Source of the DNA: Neisseriaceae bacterium
GTDB taxonomy: Bacteria > Pseudomonadota > Gammaproteobacteria > Burkholderiales > Neisseriaceae
Assembly: GCA_030151665.1 (NCBI GenBank)
Contig: JASLDB010000148.1
Span: 1-19,146 of the forward strand
Direction of reading: 5' to 3'
DNA length: 19,146 nucleotides
Shown: positions 1 through 9,000 of the stretch, piece after piece
How the letters are laid out: each line of letters opens with the position of its first letter
How positions within the stretch are numbered: the first letter of the stretch is position 1
The notes under the pieces: model-generated
Told to the model about the DNA's origin: nothing
The model's input: the letters and a program-made list of their open reading frames with translations, nothing else
The model's database searches: none
Program-made: the position numbers and the translations under genes

Positions 1-491
1 ACATTGCCTTCTGTGTGCAGGAGAACAGGGGTTCCTTGCATGGCAGTTTGAATAGAGTAATCAATGGCGGTGTCGGTTTGGCCTGGGATTTGGGCAATCA
101 AGTGATTGGCAAGCCAAAACTTCTGCCCCCATTTCCCCATGCCATTGACCACATCATGGGTGGCCCAATTGGCGGTCATGGGTGCTACATGGCTGCAAAT
201 TTCTTTGTCCAGCATCCAATCGGTAAAAAATTCAGGATGATTGGGGGTGATGTAGGTGCTGGTGAGCCAGTTGCATGCGGCTTGTAAACGCATTTTATCG
301 GCTTGTGGCCAGTCAATTTGGCGGATATCACATAATCCACGAATGCCGGGCAATCGCTTCAAAAATGGTACATCACGCAAGATGGGAATGCCTTTTAAGT
401 TCAACCAACGGTTAATGTAGATTAAGGCATAAATAAGGGTTTTATTGGGTTTTGGTGTCACAAAGCGTGTTAATGATGGCGTATCAGCCAT
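1..491 (-). CDS. PlsC-like lysophospholipid acyltransferase family protein, 3' part cut by window edge
   Basis: The reading frame starts at ATG (491-489) behind an AAGGA ribosome site about 8 nt upstream and stays open to base 1, giving about 163 residues with the C-terminus missing. The protein begins MADTPSLTRFVTPKPNKTL. A motif near residue 84 reads NHPEFFTDWMLDKE and a later one reads LLHTEGN. These resemble motif I (NHX4D) and motif III (xPEG) of glycerophosphate/lysophospholipid acyltransferases, which transfer an acyl chain from acyl-CoA or acyl-ACP at the inner membrane. Here the His-Asp spacing is HX5D, one residue longer than the classic motif, so the substrate is uncertain. It lies downstream of lnt on the same strand but is separated by about 150 bp containing a hairpin, so it probably has its own promoter. 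The family call is inference from two motifs. Confidence 0.55.
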   Translation of the reverse strand, partial: MADTPSLTRFVTPKPNKTLIYALIYINRWLNLKGIPILRDVPFLKRLPGIRGLCDIRQIDWPQADKMRLQAACNWLTSTYITPNHPEFFTDWMLDKEICSHVAPMTANWATHDVVNGMGKWGQKFWLANHLIAQIPGQTDTAIDYSIQTAMQGTPVLLHTEGN

Positions 492-587
492 AAGACATCC
501 TTCGTTTGTATTTTTTATGCAAGATATGCAAAGTAGATGGTGAAAACCTTAGCGCATGTTTTCGATAAATACAAGAAATATATTTAG

Positions 588-630
588 CAGACAATCGGTC
601 ATTTTCGAAGAAGAAAGCAACCGATTGCTG
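588..630 (-). terminator. Inverted repeat after lnt, possible weak terminator
   Basis: The arms CAATCGGT (592-599) and ACCGATTG (620-627) are perfectly complementary and extend by CAG/CTG with one bulged A (591), giving an 11-bp stem with a 20-nt loop. It lies just past the lnt stop codon on the minus strand. No uninterrupted T-run follows, so it may be a weak or Rho-assisted terminator, an mRNA 3' stabiliser, or part of the control region of the acyltransferase gene. Confidence 0.35.
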
Positions 631-639
631 ATGAATATT

Positions 640-2217
640 TTAAATTCTACTATGTGAACGGCGTTTTGCCCAAAAATCAAATGCCCATAACAACAGTAAA
701 ATCACTGAAAAAGCATATGCCATGGGCCAGCTTGAACCCATTTTCATATAAGGGGTTTGCCCTTTGTAGCCAGCAATGCTGCCCATCAAAACGGTTGCGG
801 TATCGCGTGGTGCCAAGGCATCAATTTGCCCATTTGGGGCAATAATGGCGGTTTGCCCTGTATTGGTTGAGCGTACCATGTAGCGACCCAATTCCAAGGC
901 ACGAGCTTGTGATTGTTGTAAATGCAAATCCATGGCGGCTGAATTACCATACCATGCCATGTTGCTGACATTGGCTAATAGGGAAGATTGACTGGCAGGT
1001 TGAATCAATTCATCTCCAAAACTGTCTTCATAGCAAATATTAAATGCCACGGTTTGATTGGCTAAATGCAGTGGTTTTTGGTTGTAACCACCCGCACTCA
1101 TGCCAGCTAGAGGAATATTCATTAATTCATATAACCACCCTGTGATACTGGGCAAGGGGATGTATTCACCAAATGGCACCAGATGGTTTTTGGAATAAGA
1201 TGGTAAAGATACAGATTCCAATGCTTCAGTTTGGCTTAAATCGGCATGATCTAAACTGATAACAGAATTGAGATAACCACGACCGTCTGCAGTTAATTGT
1301 GGGATGCCAATGGCCAGTGCCATTTTATTGCGAACGGCACTGTTGGCAAATTGGTTTAATGTGCCCAATTGCAATTGGTGTTTTAGATCAGGAATGGCTG
1401 TTTCAGGCAAAATCATGATATCGGCTTGGGTGCGGTCCACTTGTTCATAATAGCGATTAATGGTGGGGGTAATGTGATCACCATCCCATTTTAAGACTTG
1501 TTCGATATTGCCTTGAGCCAATGCTACTGTGGCTTTGGTGCCATCGGGTTCAGTAAAGGTTAGGCTTTTTAAGTGGTTGCCAACAGCCACAATAACGATG
1601 GCCCCTAAAATACTGACTAAACCATTGCGAAAGGATGTACTTAATAGGGCATACGCCATCCAACTGCTTAATAAAGCCACTGATAAGGTGACAAGCATAA
1701 TGCCACCAACAGGGGTGAAGCCCGATAGGGGCGAGTCGGCAATTTGTGAGTAGCCCAAAGCTCCCCAACCAAAACCTGTTAATGCACGTTCCCGAATAAA
1801 TTCGGTTAATGTCCATAAAAGCGGTAACGCTACTATCATGCGCCATGCCAGATTGACTTTGAATTTTTCCAAAGCCCAAAAGGTTAAGGCGGGATAAAGT
1901 GCCAAGTAAATCGGCAATAAGAACGTCAGTGGAATGGCATACAACTGAGGTAGACCAGATACATCATGCAAGGCGATATTAATCCAATAGCACTGAGCTG
2001 TGTAGGCCGATAATCCCCAAACATAGGCCATGCGTACGCTTCTTTGTGGGCGCAGTTGGCTAAAAACAAACAGCACCAATAGTAAGATAGGCATCAGCCA
2101 GTATTGGCGATAAGGTGCAAAAGCCAATGGTGTTAAGACACCACTGATAATGATTAATGGCCAAGTCAGCCAAGCTTTTTGCCAAATGGCGTGGGATTGC
2201 CATGCAGGTGTAGACAT
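640..2217 (-). CDS. lnt: Apolipoprotein N-acyltransferase
   Basis: Lnt adds the third acyl chain to the N-terminal diacylglyceryl-cysteine of lipoproteins in the inner membrane, using phospholipid as donor. The chosen ATG at 2217 gives 525 residues, the usual family length, with a GGGGGC stretch upstream; a TTG at 2265 would extend it by 16 residues and is less likely. Residues 15-215 hold about seven hydrophobic segments, including the family-like LTPLAFAPY near 28-36. Residues 230-495 form the nitrilase-like domain with the expected triad: Glu272 in ILPETAIPD, Lys343 in YSKNHLVPFGEY and Cys395 in FNICYEDSFGD. A last membrane helix lies near residues 500-520. It is the fourth gene of the phoH-ybeY-corC-lnt cluster, as in many proteobacteria, but a hairpin separates it from corC. 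Confidence 0.95.
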   Translation of the reverse strand: MSTPAWQSHAIWQKAWLTWPLIIISGVLTPLAFAPYRQYWLMPILLLVLFVFSQLRPQRSVRMAYVWGLSAYTAQCYWINIALHDVSGLPQLYAIPLTFLLPIYLALYPALTFWALEKFKVNLAWRMIVALPLLWTLTEFIRERALTGFGWGALGYSQIADSPLSGFTPVGGIMLVTLSVALLSSWMAYALLSTSFRNGLVSILGAIVIVAVGNHLKSLTFTEPDGTKATVALAQGNIEQVLKWDGDHITPTINRYYEQVDRTQADIMILPETAIPDLKHQLQLGTLNQFANSAVRNKMALAIGIPQLTADGRGYLNSVISLDHADLSQTEALESVSLPSYSKNHLVPFGEYIPLPSITGWLYELMNIPLAGMSAGGYNQKPLHLANQTVAFNICYEDSFGDELIQPASQSSLLANVSNMAWYGNSAAMDLHLQQSQARALELGRYMVRSTNTGQTAIIAPNGQIDALAPRDTATVLMGSIAGYKGQTPYMKMGSSWPMAYAFSVILLLLWAFDFWAKRRSHSRI

Positions 2218-2262
2218 TGGGAAAGCCCCCAGATGAGGAACAAGAAAGACGCTAGTATAGCG

Positions 2263-2292
2263 CAAATAAAAGGCTGTCTAAAAAGACAGCCT
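2263..2292 (-). terminator. Hairpin with T-rich tail between corC and lnt
   Basis: Arms AGGCTGTCT (2271-2279) and AGACAGCCT (2284-2292) form a perfect 9-bp stem with a 4-nt loop. Read on the minus strand it is followed by TTTTATTT (2270-2263), the layout of an intrinsic terminator. It lies between the corC stop and the lnt start, so it may stop or attenuate transcription before lnt. No clear separate lnt promoter was found. Confidence 0.65.
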
Positions 2293-2309
2293 GAGTGCGA
2301 AGCATGATT

Positions 2310-3143
2310 TTATGCTTTAGTGGGCGTGACCATTAATGTGTGAACACGGCGATTGTCTGCACGTGCCACTGTAAATTGGAAGTTGCCCAAAGCAATTTTC
2401 TCACCACGTTCTGGTAAGTGACCAAAGGCTTGTACCACCAAACCGCCAATGGTATCGGCTTCTTCGTCATCCAAGCTGGTACCAAAATACTCGTTGAAAT
2501 CACCAATTTCAGTGGTGGCCTCAACACGGAAGCGTTCTGGGTTAATGGCGAAAATTTGCTCATTGGTATCATCTAGGTCAAATTCATCCTCAATGTCACC
2601 AATAATTTGTTCTAGCACATCTTCAAATGTCACCAAGCCCGATACGCCACCATATTCATCAATGACAATGGCCATATGGGTTTTGTTGGCACGAAAATCT
2701 CGCAGCAACTTTTTCAATGATTTGCTTTCAGGGATAAACACCGCTGGGCGCAACAATGATTTGAGTTGGAATTGCTCAGGTTGGGCAAGATAACGCAGCA
2801 AATCTTTGGCGTGTACAATGCCTAGCACTTCGTCCTTGTCTTCCCCGATGACAGGGAAGCGTGAGTGGGCAGTTTCCATCACGTAGGCAACAATGCGATC
2901 AATGGAGTCATTGATTTTAATAACGTCCATTTGGCTGCGGGTAATCATGACATCCCGCACTTCTTCTTCATCAAAATCCAATACATTTTCCAAAAGTGCC
3001 AAGGTGTCTGCTGGCAATACTTGCCGTTTGGCGGCATCTTGCAGAACTTCTAGCACTTCTTCTGGTGTATCGGGGGTGTCGCCAGTCAGGCGATTGAGCA
3101 TCCGTTCAAAAAAATTGGTACGCTTCGACGAACTTTCGTCCAT
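2310..3143 (-). CDS. corC: CorC/YbeX family CBS-domain protein
   Basis: Cytosolic protein of 277 residues, the E. coli YbeX/CorC size class, without membrane segments. After a charged N-terminus, residues about 62-195 carry two CBS repeats, which in this family bind adenine nucleotides; the first starts near EEVRDVMITRSQMDVI and the second includes HMAIVIDEYGGVSGLVTFED. Residues about 205-275 match the CorC_HlyC domain (GDFNEYFGTSL, DTIGGLVVQAFGHLPERGE). The family is linked to magnesium/cobalt tolerance and, through YbeX, to ribosome homeostasis. The ATG at 3143 has AAGGAAG about 9 nt upstream, and this site overlaps the end of ybeY, leaving 4 nt between the genes. Confidence 0.92.
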   Translation of the reverse strand: MDESSSKRTNFFERMLNRLTGDTPDTPEEVLEVLQDAAKRQVLPADTLALLENVLDFDEEEVRDVMITRSQMDVIKINDSIDRIVAYVMETAHSRFPVIGEDKDEVLGIVHAKDLLRYLAQPEQFQLKSLLRPAVFIPESKSLKKLLRDFRANKTHMAIVIDEYGGVSGLVTFEDVLEQIIGDIEDEFDLDDTNEQIFAINPERFRVEATTEIGDFNEYFGTSLDDEEADTIGGLVVQAFGHLPERGEKIALGNFQFTVARADNRRVHTLMVTPTKA

Positions 3144-3147
3144 GGTG

Positions 3148-3693
3148 TTACACTTCCTTTATTAAATAGGGATTGTCATATCCTAACTGATTCATGAGCG
3201 CTATTTCAAGCGATTCCATGATTTGTGCTTCATCATCTTCTATGTGGTCATGACCCATCAGGTGCAAAGTGCCATGTACAATCAGGTGGGCATAGTGCTC
3301 TTGTGTGGATTTACCTTGTTCTGCTGCTTCTTTTTCCACCACTTGTGGGCACAAGATTAAATCACCATCTAGGCTAGGTTGTTTGTCGTTTTGCCAAAAT
3401 GTAAAATCTTCACCTTCGTTTAAGGCAAAGCTTAAAACATTGGTGGCATAGTTTTTGTCACGGTATTGGGCGTTGTATTGGCGAGCCTCTTCTTCGTCAC
3501 AGAACATCACCGTAATGTTGGCATGGTGAAATTGATTTTCCATGGTTTGCCAGACCCAAAGTCGGCAATCTTCTTCACTGGGTAAATTGGCTGCTTGACT
3601 GTGGTTGTCTAACCACAGTGTTAAACGCGATTGCTGAAGTAGCAGGCGTTTTTGTTGAATCTTGAAAAACGGAAACCGTTTGGCTTCTTTCAT
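3148..3693 (-). CDS. ybeY: Endoribonuclease YbeY
   Basis: YbeY is a zinc-dependent endoribonuclease involved in 16S rRNA 3' maturation and late ribosome quality control in the cytosol. The zinc motif is clear at HGTLHLMGHDH (residues about 140-150), preceded by the family motif TNVLSFAL and by DGDLILCPQVV. The ATG at 3693 lies 1 nt after the phoH TAG stop, which fits translational coupling, since no strong ribosome site is visible. The product is 181 residues, about 25 longer than E. coli YbeY; the extra part is a basic, leucine-rich N-terminus (MKEAKRFPFFKIQQKRLLLQ). The frame stays open far upstream inside phoH, but that extension has no family features. Confidence 0.93.
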   Translation of the reverse strand: MKEAKRFPFFKIQQKRLLLQQSRLTLWLDNHSQAANLPSEEDCRLWVWQTMENQFHHANITVMFCDEEEARQYNAQYRDKNYATNVLSFALNEGEDFTFWQNDKQPSLDGDLILCPQVVEKEAAEQGKSTQEHYAHLIVHGTLHLMGHDHIEDDEAQIMESLEIALMNQLGYDNPYLIKEV

Positions 3694-3694
3694 G

Positions 3695-4735
3695 CTAAAC
3701 CCATTCTTGTTGTTTGGTCGGTTGTTTGATTTGGTTACGCACCATTTTATCTTTTTCTGCTTGTAATTCGCAGGCTTCGTAAGCGTTGACGATTTTTTGT
3801 ACCAAAGGATGGCGCACCACGTCTTCACTGGTAAAGTGGTGAAAGTATAAACCATCAACATCGTGCAAAATATTGACCGCATCGCGTAAACCACTGGTGA
3901 TATGGCGAGGTAAGTCAATTTGGCTTAAGTCACCCGTAATGACTGCTTTGGCGCCAAAGCCTATTCGGGTTAGGAACATTTTCATTTGTTCTGGTGTGGT
4001 ATTTTGGGCTTCGTCCAAAATAATAAAAGCAGAATTGAGTGTGCGACCGCGCATGTAAGCCAAGGGTGCAATCTCAATTAATCCTTTTTCTTGTAATCGT
4101 GCCATGCGTTCAGCACCCATTAAATCATACAAAGCATCAAATAAAGGGCGTAAATAAGGGTCTACTTTTTGTTGAAAGTCACCGGGTAAAAAACCCAGCT
4201 TTTCACCCGCTTCAACGGCAGGGCGTACCAACACGATGCGATCGACCAAGTGTCTTTCCATGGCATCAACCGCTGCGGCAACTGCTAAGTAGGTTTTTCC
4301 TGTACCCGCAGGGCCCAAACCAAAGACCACATCGTGTTGCAACAGTGCTCGAATATAGCTGGATTGGCGTGGTGTTCTGCCACCAATATAACCACGGCGT
4401 GTGCGTAATTGGGCACCAGCTTGGCCTTCTTCGGGTAATGTGATTTTGGATGTGTGGTTTTCAGTCATGGAATGAATATCCTTTGCAGCAATGGCAGCTA
4501 AACGAATGTCAGTGGGGTCGATCTCGCGCTTGATGGCGATAGGTAATAAAGATTCCAATGCTTTTTTGGCTGCTGGCGCAGCTTCACCAGTTAAGGTAAA
4601 TTGATTGTCATTTCGTTGAATTTTGACTGCAAATACAGAGCATAAGTCATGTAAGTTGGTGTCTAAAGGACCACAAAGACGTTGCAAAGTGGTCAGGCTA
4701 ACATCAGGGGAGAAAACTTGAGGCAAGTGGGCCAT
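3695..4735 (-). CDS. phoH: PhoH-like ATPase (YbeZ)
   Basis: A cytosolic P-loop ATPase related to the helicase fold, often encoded beside and acting with YbeY in RNA metabolism. The ATG at 4735 has GGAAAG 6 nt upstream and gives 346 residues; a TTG four codons earlier is less likely. Residues 1-95 form the N-terminal RNA-binding-type part. The PhoH core follows, starting near TRRGYIGGRTPRQ, with Walker A GPAGTGKTYLA (about 140-150) and Walker B IILDEAQNTTPEQMKMFLTR (about 240-260). The motif GDLSQIDLP follows. It is the first gene of the minus-strand operon and has a good upstream promoter candidate. Confidence 0.93.
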   Translation of the reverse strand: MAHLPQVFSPDVSLTTLQRLCGPLDTNLHDLCSVFAVKIQRNDNQFTLTGEAAPAAKKALESLLPIAIKREIDPTDIRLAAIAAKDIHSMTENHTSKITLPEEGQAGAQLRTRRGYIGGRTPRQSSYIRALLQHDVVFGLGPAGTGKTYLAVAAAVDAMERHLVDRIVLVRPAVEAGEKLGFLPGDFQQKVDPYLRPLFDALYDLMGAERMARLQEKGLIEIAPLAYMRGRTLNSAFIILDEAQNTTPEQMKMFLTRIGFGAKAVITGDLSQIDLPRHITSGLRDAVNILHDVDGLYFHHFTSEDVVRHPLVQKIVNAYEACELQAEKDKMVRNQIKQPTKQQEWV

Positions 4736-4801
4736 AGATCTTTCCAATAGTTACTGAAGCAATCAGTATTCAATAAACCATCAATATCAAGTTGATGTAC
4801 T

Positions 4802-4829
4802 ATTTTAGCATAGCCATATTACCAACCAA
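4802..4829 (-). promoter_or_regulatory. Predicted sigma70 promoter for the phoH operon
   Basis: On the minus strand TTGGTT (4829-4824) is followed after 16 nt by TAAAAT (4807-4802), which is preceded by TGC as an extended -10 element. The predicted start is about 60 nt before the phoH ATG. Confidence 0.5.
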
Positions 4830-4891
4830 AGAAATTCAAACCAAACGATTTGGCTCATGGCATAATATGACAATAAACCAATCGTGGCGGG

Positions 4892-4920
4892 TTGAATGCT
4901 TTTTAACCACGCTGTATTTC
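4892..4920 (+). promoter_or_regulatory. Possible promoter for the RND efflux pair
   Basis: TTGAAT (4892-4897), a 17-nt spacer and TATTTC (4915-4920) lie 25 nt before the ATG. The -10 match is only moderate. A short palindrome CCAAA-CGA-TTTGG (4841-4853) and complementary words CGTGG (4883-4887) and CCACG (4907-4911) surround it and could serve as operator sites, though they are short enough to be chance. Confidence 0.3.
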
Positions 4921-4945
4921 AGTGTACTGCAGTGATTTAGACAAA

Positions 4946-6067
4946 ATGATGAAAAAAATATTTCAATTGTGTGTCATGTTTGTGGCGTTGCAAGGTTTGG
5001 TGGCTTGTGGCAATAGCATGAGTGCAGATGAACAAACAGCTTCAACGCCCAAACAAGATGGCGTCAAGAGCCTGACATTGCAAGATGTTGCCCAAGCCAA
5101 ACAGCAAGATTTACAAAATAGCATTGCTTTTAGTGGTGATTTAACTGCTAAAAATAGCGCGACGGTGAGTTCTGAAGTTGGCGGAACAGTGTTGCGAGTG
5201 GTTTTAAAAGAAGGCAACGCTGTGAATAAAGGGCAAGAGCTGGCTTTTATTGATAGTCAAAGTAGCCGTGAGAACTTGAATGCCCAACAAGCTCAATTGA
5301 ACAATGCCCAAGCCAATTTGCGTTTGGCCAATACCCAGTTGAAACAAAAACAAGTGTTGTTTGAAAAAAACTATATTTCCCGTTTGGCATTGGAACAAGC
5401 CCAAAATGAACACCAAGTTGCTGTGGGTGCGGTGAATGCACAACAAGCAGAATTGGCAAAGTTGCAAAAATATGTCCGTGATGCTCGGGTTGTTTCCCCT
5501 TTAACAGGGGTGGTATATGAAAAAACCATTCAAGAAGGTGAATTGATTGGTGCTGGGCAGAAGTTATTTGCCATTGCTGATATGCGGGTATTGGAAGTGA
5601 GTGCTCAGTTGACTGAGGCACAAATTGGATTGGTCAAAGTGGGTCAAAGCGTGGAATTGACCACGCGATCTAATGGGGAAATTAGCATGGGGCAGGTGAG
5701 TCGCATTAACCCTGTTGCCAATGCCAATACCCGAGATTTTACGGTGTACATTGAGGTCAATAATGCTGAGGGCAAACTGAATATTGGGCAGTTCGTGAAT
5801 GGCAGTATCGTGATTGGTAGCACTCAAAAAGCGGTGGTGTTGCCATTGTCTACTTTACGCAGTGATGATGAAGGCAAGAATACCTATGTATTGAGTGTGA
5901 ACCCACAAAAACAAGTGGTGCGAACCCCTGTAAAAATCGTTCTTCGCAATGAAAGCAAAGGCTTGATGGCGGTTGAGGGCATTGGTGCTGGTGTTTGGGT
6001 TTTGCAAGGTAAATTATTGGGTGTGGCGGTAAAAGATACTGTGAATGTGCCTAGTGTTTCTTCTTAA
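4946..6067 (+). CDS. RND efflux periplasmic adaptor lipoprotein
   Basis: Membrane-fusion protein linking an inner-membrane RND pump to an outer-membrane channel. The ATG pair at 4946/4949 starts a lipoprotein signal (MMKKIFQLCVMFVALQGLVAC); the lipobox LVAC puts the lipidated cysteine at residue 21, followed by Gly, so inner-membrane retention is not specified by an Asp at +2. A GTG at 4922 is an unlikely start. Order of parts: a biotinyl/lipoyl half near residues 60-95 (VSSEVGGTVLRVVLKEGNAV), a Gln/Ala-rich coiled-coil hairpin at about 96-160, the second lipoyl half (VVSPLTGVVYEKTIQEGE), then beta-barrel and membrane-proximal parts. At 373 residues the length is normal. The permease gene follows after 28 nt. 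The upstream ribosome site is weak. Confidence 0.9.
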   Translation: MMKKIFQLCVMFVALQGLVACGNSMSADEQTASTPKQDGVKSLTLQDVAQAKQQDLQNSIAFSGDLTAKNSATVSSEVGGTVLRVVLKEGNAVNKGQELAFIDSQSSRENLNAQQAQLNNAQANLRLANTQLKQKQVLFEKNYISRLALEQAQNEHQVAVGAVNAQQAELAKLQKYVRDARVVSPLTGVVYEKTIQEGELIGAGQKLFAIADMRVLEVSAQLTEAQIGLVKVGQSVELTTRSNGEISMGQVSRINPVANANTRDFTVYIEVNNAEGKLNIGQFVNGSIVIGSTQKAVVLPLSTLRSDDEGKNTYVLSVNPQKQVVRTPVKIVLRNESKGLMAVEGIGAGVWVLQGKLLGVAVKDTVNVPSVSS

Positions 6068-6095
6068 TATTGTGAATTAGAAAGCCGATTTTGTT

Positions 6096-9000
6096 ATGTG
6101 GCTAACCCGTTTAAGTGTTTATAACCCCTATTTTGCGGCTGTTTTGGTATTGACCATGGTGGTACTGGGGGTTTTCAATATTTTCAAATTGCCTGTTGAG
6201 GCATTTCCTGATGTGCGTTTTCCAGTAGCCGTGGTGAGCACAAGCTACGAAGGGGCTTCACCAGAAGTGGTGGAGAGCGAAGTGTCTCGTCCTTTGGAGG
6301 AAGCGGTTAATACCATTAATGGCATTAAAAATATTCGCTCTTATTCAATGGAAGGTGTTTCAACTGTGGTGGCTGAATTTGAGTTGGCAACCAATGCAGA
6401 TAAAGCCGTTCAAGATGTGCGTGACAAAGTGGGTATGGCTGCTGGTAGTTTTCGTCGAGAAATCAGCACGCCTGTAGTTGCTCAGTTTGACCCCAATGAC
6501 AGTGCGATGTTGGAAATGTCACTGAGTTCCAATGAAACGTCTGCTAGAGCACTCACTGACTGGATTAACAATACTTTGAAAAAACGCCTACAAACGGTCA
6601 TGGGTGTGGGTGAAGTGTATGTGGTGGGTGGGGCAGAGCGTGAAATCAATATCGCTTTGAAACCTGAAAAACTACAAAGTTATGGTTTGAATATTGGCGA
6701 TGTACAAAATGCATTGGCTCGCAGTAACAGTGATTTTCCATCGGGAACGGTGAGCAATTACCAAGGTGAATTAAGCGTTCGGGTGGCAGGGAAAATAAAA
6801 GACCCGATGTTTTTTGCCAATGTAGTGGTTGCTAAGCGTGACAATACCTTGATTCGTGTTCAAGATGTGGCAACAGTGACCGATGGCATCGCTGAAATGC
6901 AAAGTGTTTCTTTACTCAATGGCAAACCTGCCATTGCGGTGAATATTCGTGCTACTCGTGGCGCCAATGTGGTGGATGTGTCCGATGGTGTCAAAGCCAT
7001 GATGGCAGAAGAATTGGCCAAAGCACCCAAAGGCGTAGGGGTGGAGTACATTTATGACCAAGCAGATGATATTCGGACCTCAGTCAGTGAAGTAAGGGAT
7101 ACCTTGGTTGAAGGTGTTGTTTTAACCGTTTTGATTGTCTTTATCTTTTTGGGGACCTGGCGTAGCACTGTGATTACCGGGTTAACTTTACCTGTGTCGT
7201 TAATTGGTTGTATGTTTGCTTTGTCGTTGATGGGTTTTACCATTAATTTAATGACCTTAATGGCATTGTCGTTGTCCATTGGCCTGTTGATTGATGATGC
7301 GATTGTGGTGCGTGAGAATATTATGCGCCATGTGGTGCTGGGTAAGAGCCATTTTGATGCAGCATTGGAAGGCACAAAAGAAATTGGTTTGGCGGTGTTG
7401 GCAACGTCATTGTGTATCGTGGCGGTATTTTTGCCTATTGGCTATATGGACGGAATCATAGGTAAATTTTTCCACCAGTTTGGTTTGACAGTGGCAGCTG
7501 CCATTGTGATTTCGACTGTGGTGAGTTTAACCTTGGACCCGATGTTGTCGAGTATTTGGCATGACCCTGCTCGAAGCGGCAAACGAAGCATGATTGGTCG
7601 AGCGGTTGATCGTTTTGATGTTTGGTTAGAACGAGTGGCTGAGCGATACCAAGTATGGTTAAAGTGGACATTGCGCCACAAAGCCGTGGTATTGATAACG
7701 GCAACTGTATTAACCGTAGCCAGTTTTGGCTTGGTTGTGGTGGGGCAAGTGGGTGGTGAGTTTATGCCACAAGAAGACCGTGGTAAGTTGGAATTGAGTT
7801 TTAAAACAGCAACAGGTTCAAGTTTAGAAGACACTGTGGCGAAAACCCAAGAAATTGAAGTGATTCTAAAAAAATTACCTGAATTAAAAAGCTTGACCAC
7901 CAATATTGGTAAATCCAGTTTTGGCAGTGGCAAAAATGAAAGCCAAGTTATTATTGATGTTGGTAAGAAACAAGGTCGAGAACGCAGTATTAATGTGATT
8001 GCTGATGAGGTTCGAGAAGCATTGAGTAGGGTGGCTGGGATTGAAATCACGGCATTGGATGTGATGGGGCAAGCTGGTCCACCAGGCAAACCTGTGAATG
8101 TGGGTTTGCGTGGTAGCAATATCCAAGATCTCAATACTGCTGCTAAGCAAATTGAAGTTGGCTTGCAAAAAATTGCTGGTGTACAGGATGTGCAAAACAG
8201 TGAAGCAGATGCAGATCCTGCATTAAATATTGTATTGGATAGAGATGCTGCGGCACGCTTGGGGGTGGATTTACCAGCTTTGGGCGATACCATGCAAACT
8301 TTGTTTGCGGGTAAAGATGCCACGGTTTGGGAAGCAGCAGATGGCAATGGCTACAATGTGCGATTGCAAGTGCCTAAAAATGTGCGTAACCAAACATTAT
8401 TGGAAAGCATTACAGTGCCGAGTGTGGGTGCTGATGGGCAAAGCAAAATGATTGCTTTAAGCAATATTGCGCGCATAGAATCTGGTGTATCGCCTAGGCA
8501 GGTTAACCGCATTAATTTACAACGGGAAATCACCATAACCGCTAATATTGTTGATCGCAATTACAATGATGTGTATGCCGATATTGAAACATTGAAGAGC
8601 AAAATAGTCTTGCCAGATGGTATTAATATTGTGAATGAAGGGCACGATAAAGAAATGGCAGAATCGGCCATGTATGCTTTGCAAGCTTTGTTGATGGGGG
8701 TGATTTTTATTTATTTGATATTAACCGCACAGTTTAGAAGTTTTACTTTACCCATTACCATTATGATGTCGTTACCCTTGATTTTTATTGGTGTATTTGT
8801 GGCTTTGTGGATAAGTGGCAATACCTTAAATATGTTCTCTATTATTGGTATTGTGATGCTCATGGGCTTGGCAGCCAAAAACGGTATTTTGTTGGTGGAT
8901 TTTATTAATCATGCCCGATTAAATGAAAGCATGGATCGATTTGAGGCGATTTTAGAAGCAGGTCGGGTTCGTCTTCGTCCAATTGTCATGACCAGTTTGG

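Noticed and set aside
15..287. 90-codon plus-strand frame at the left edge
   Set aside because: It is antisense to the open acyltransferase frame, which has motifs and a good start site; the plus-strand frame has neither.
2271..2292. Possible Neisseriaceae DNA-uptake word in the corC-lnt hairpin (AGACAGCCTGAG)
   Set aside because: It differs at two positions from the known AGGCAGCCTGAA dialect and I found no second copy in the window, so it is treated only as a terminator stem.
3694..3918. N-terminal extension of ybeY into phoH
   Set aside because: The extra 75 residues have no YbeY features and overlap phoH; the ATG at 3693 right after the phoH stop is the natural start.
7442..8347. A 301-codon open frame antisense to the RND permease
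   Set aside because: It lies wholly inside the well-supported permease gene, has a Ser/Thr/Pro-rich composition typical of an antisense shadow, and shows no ribosome site or recognisable domain.
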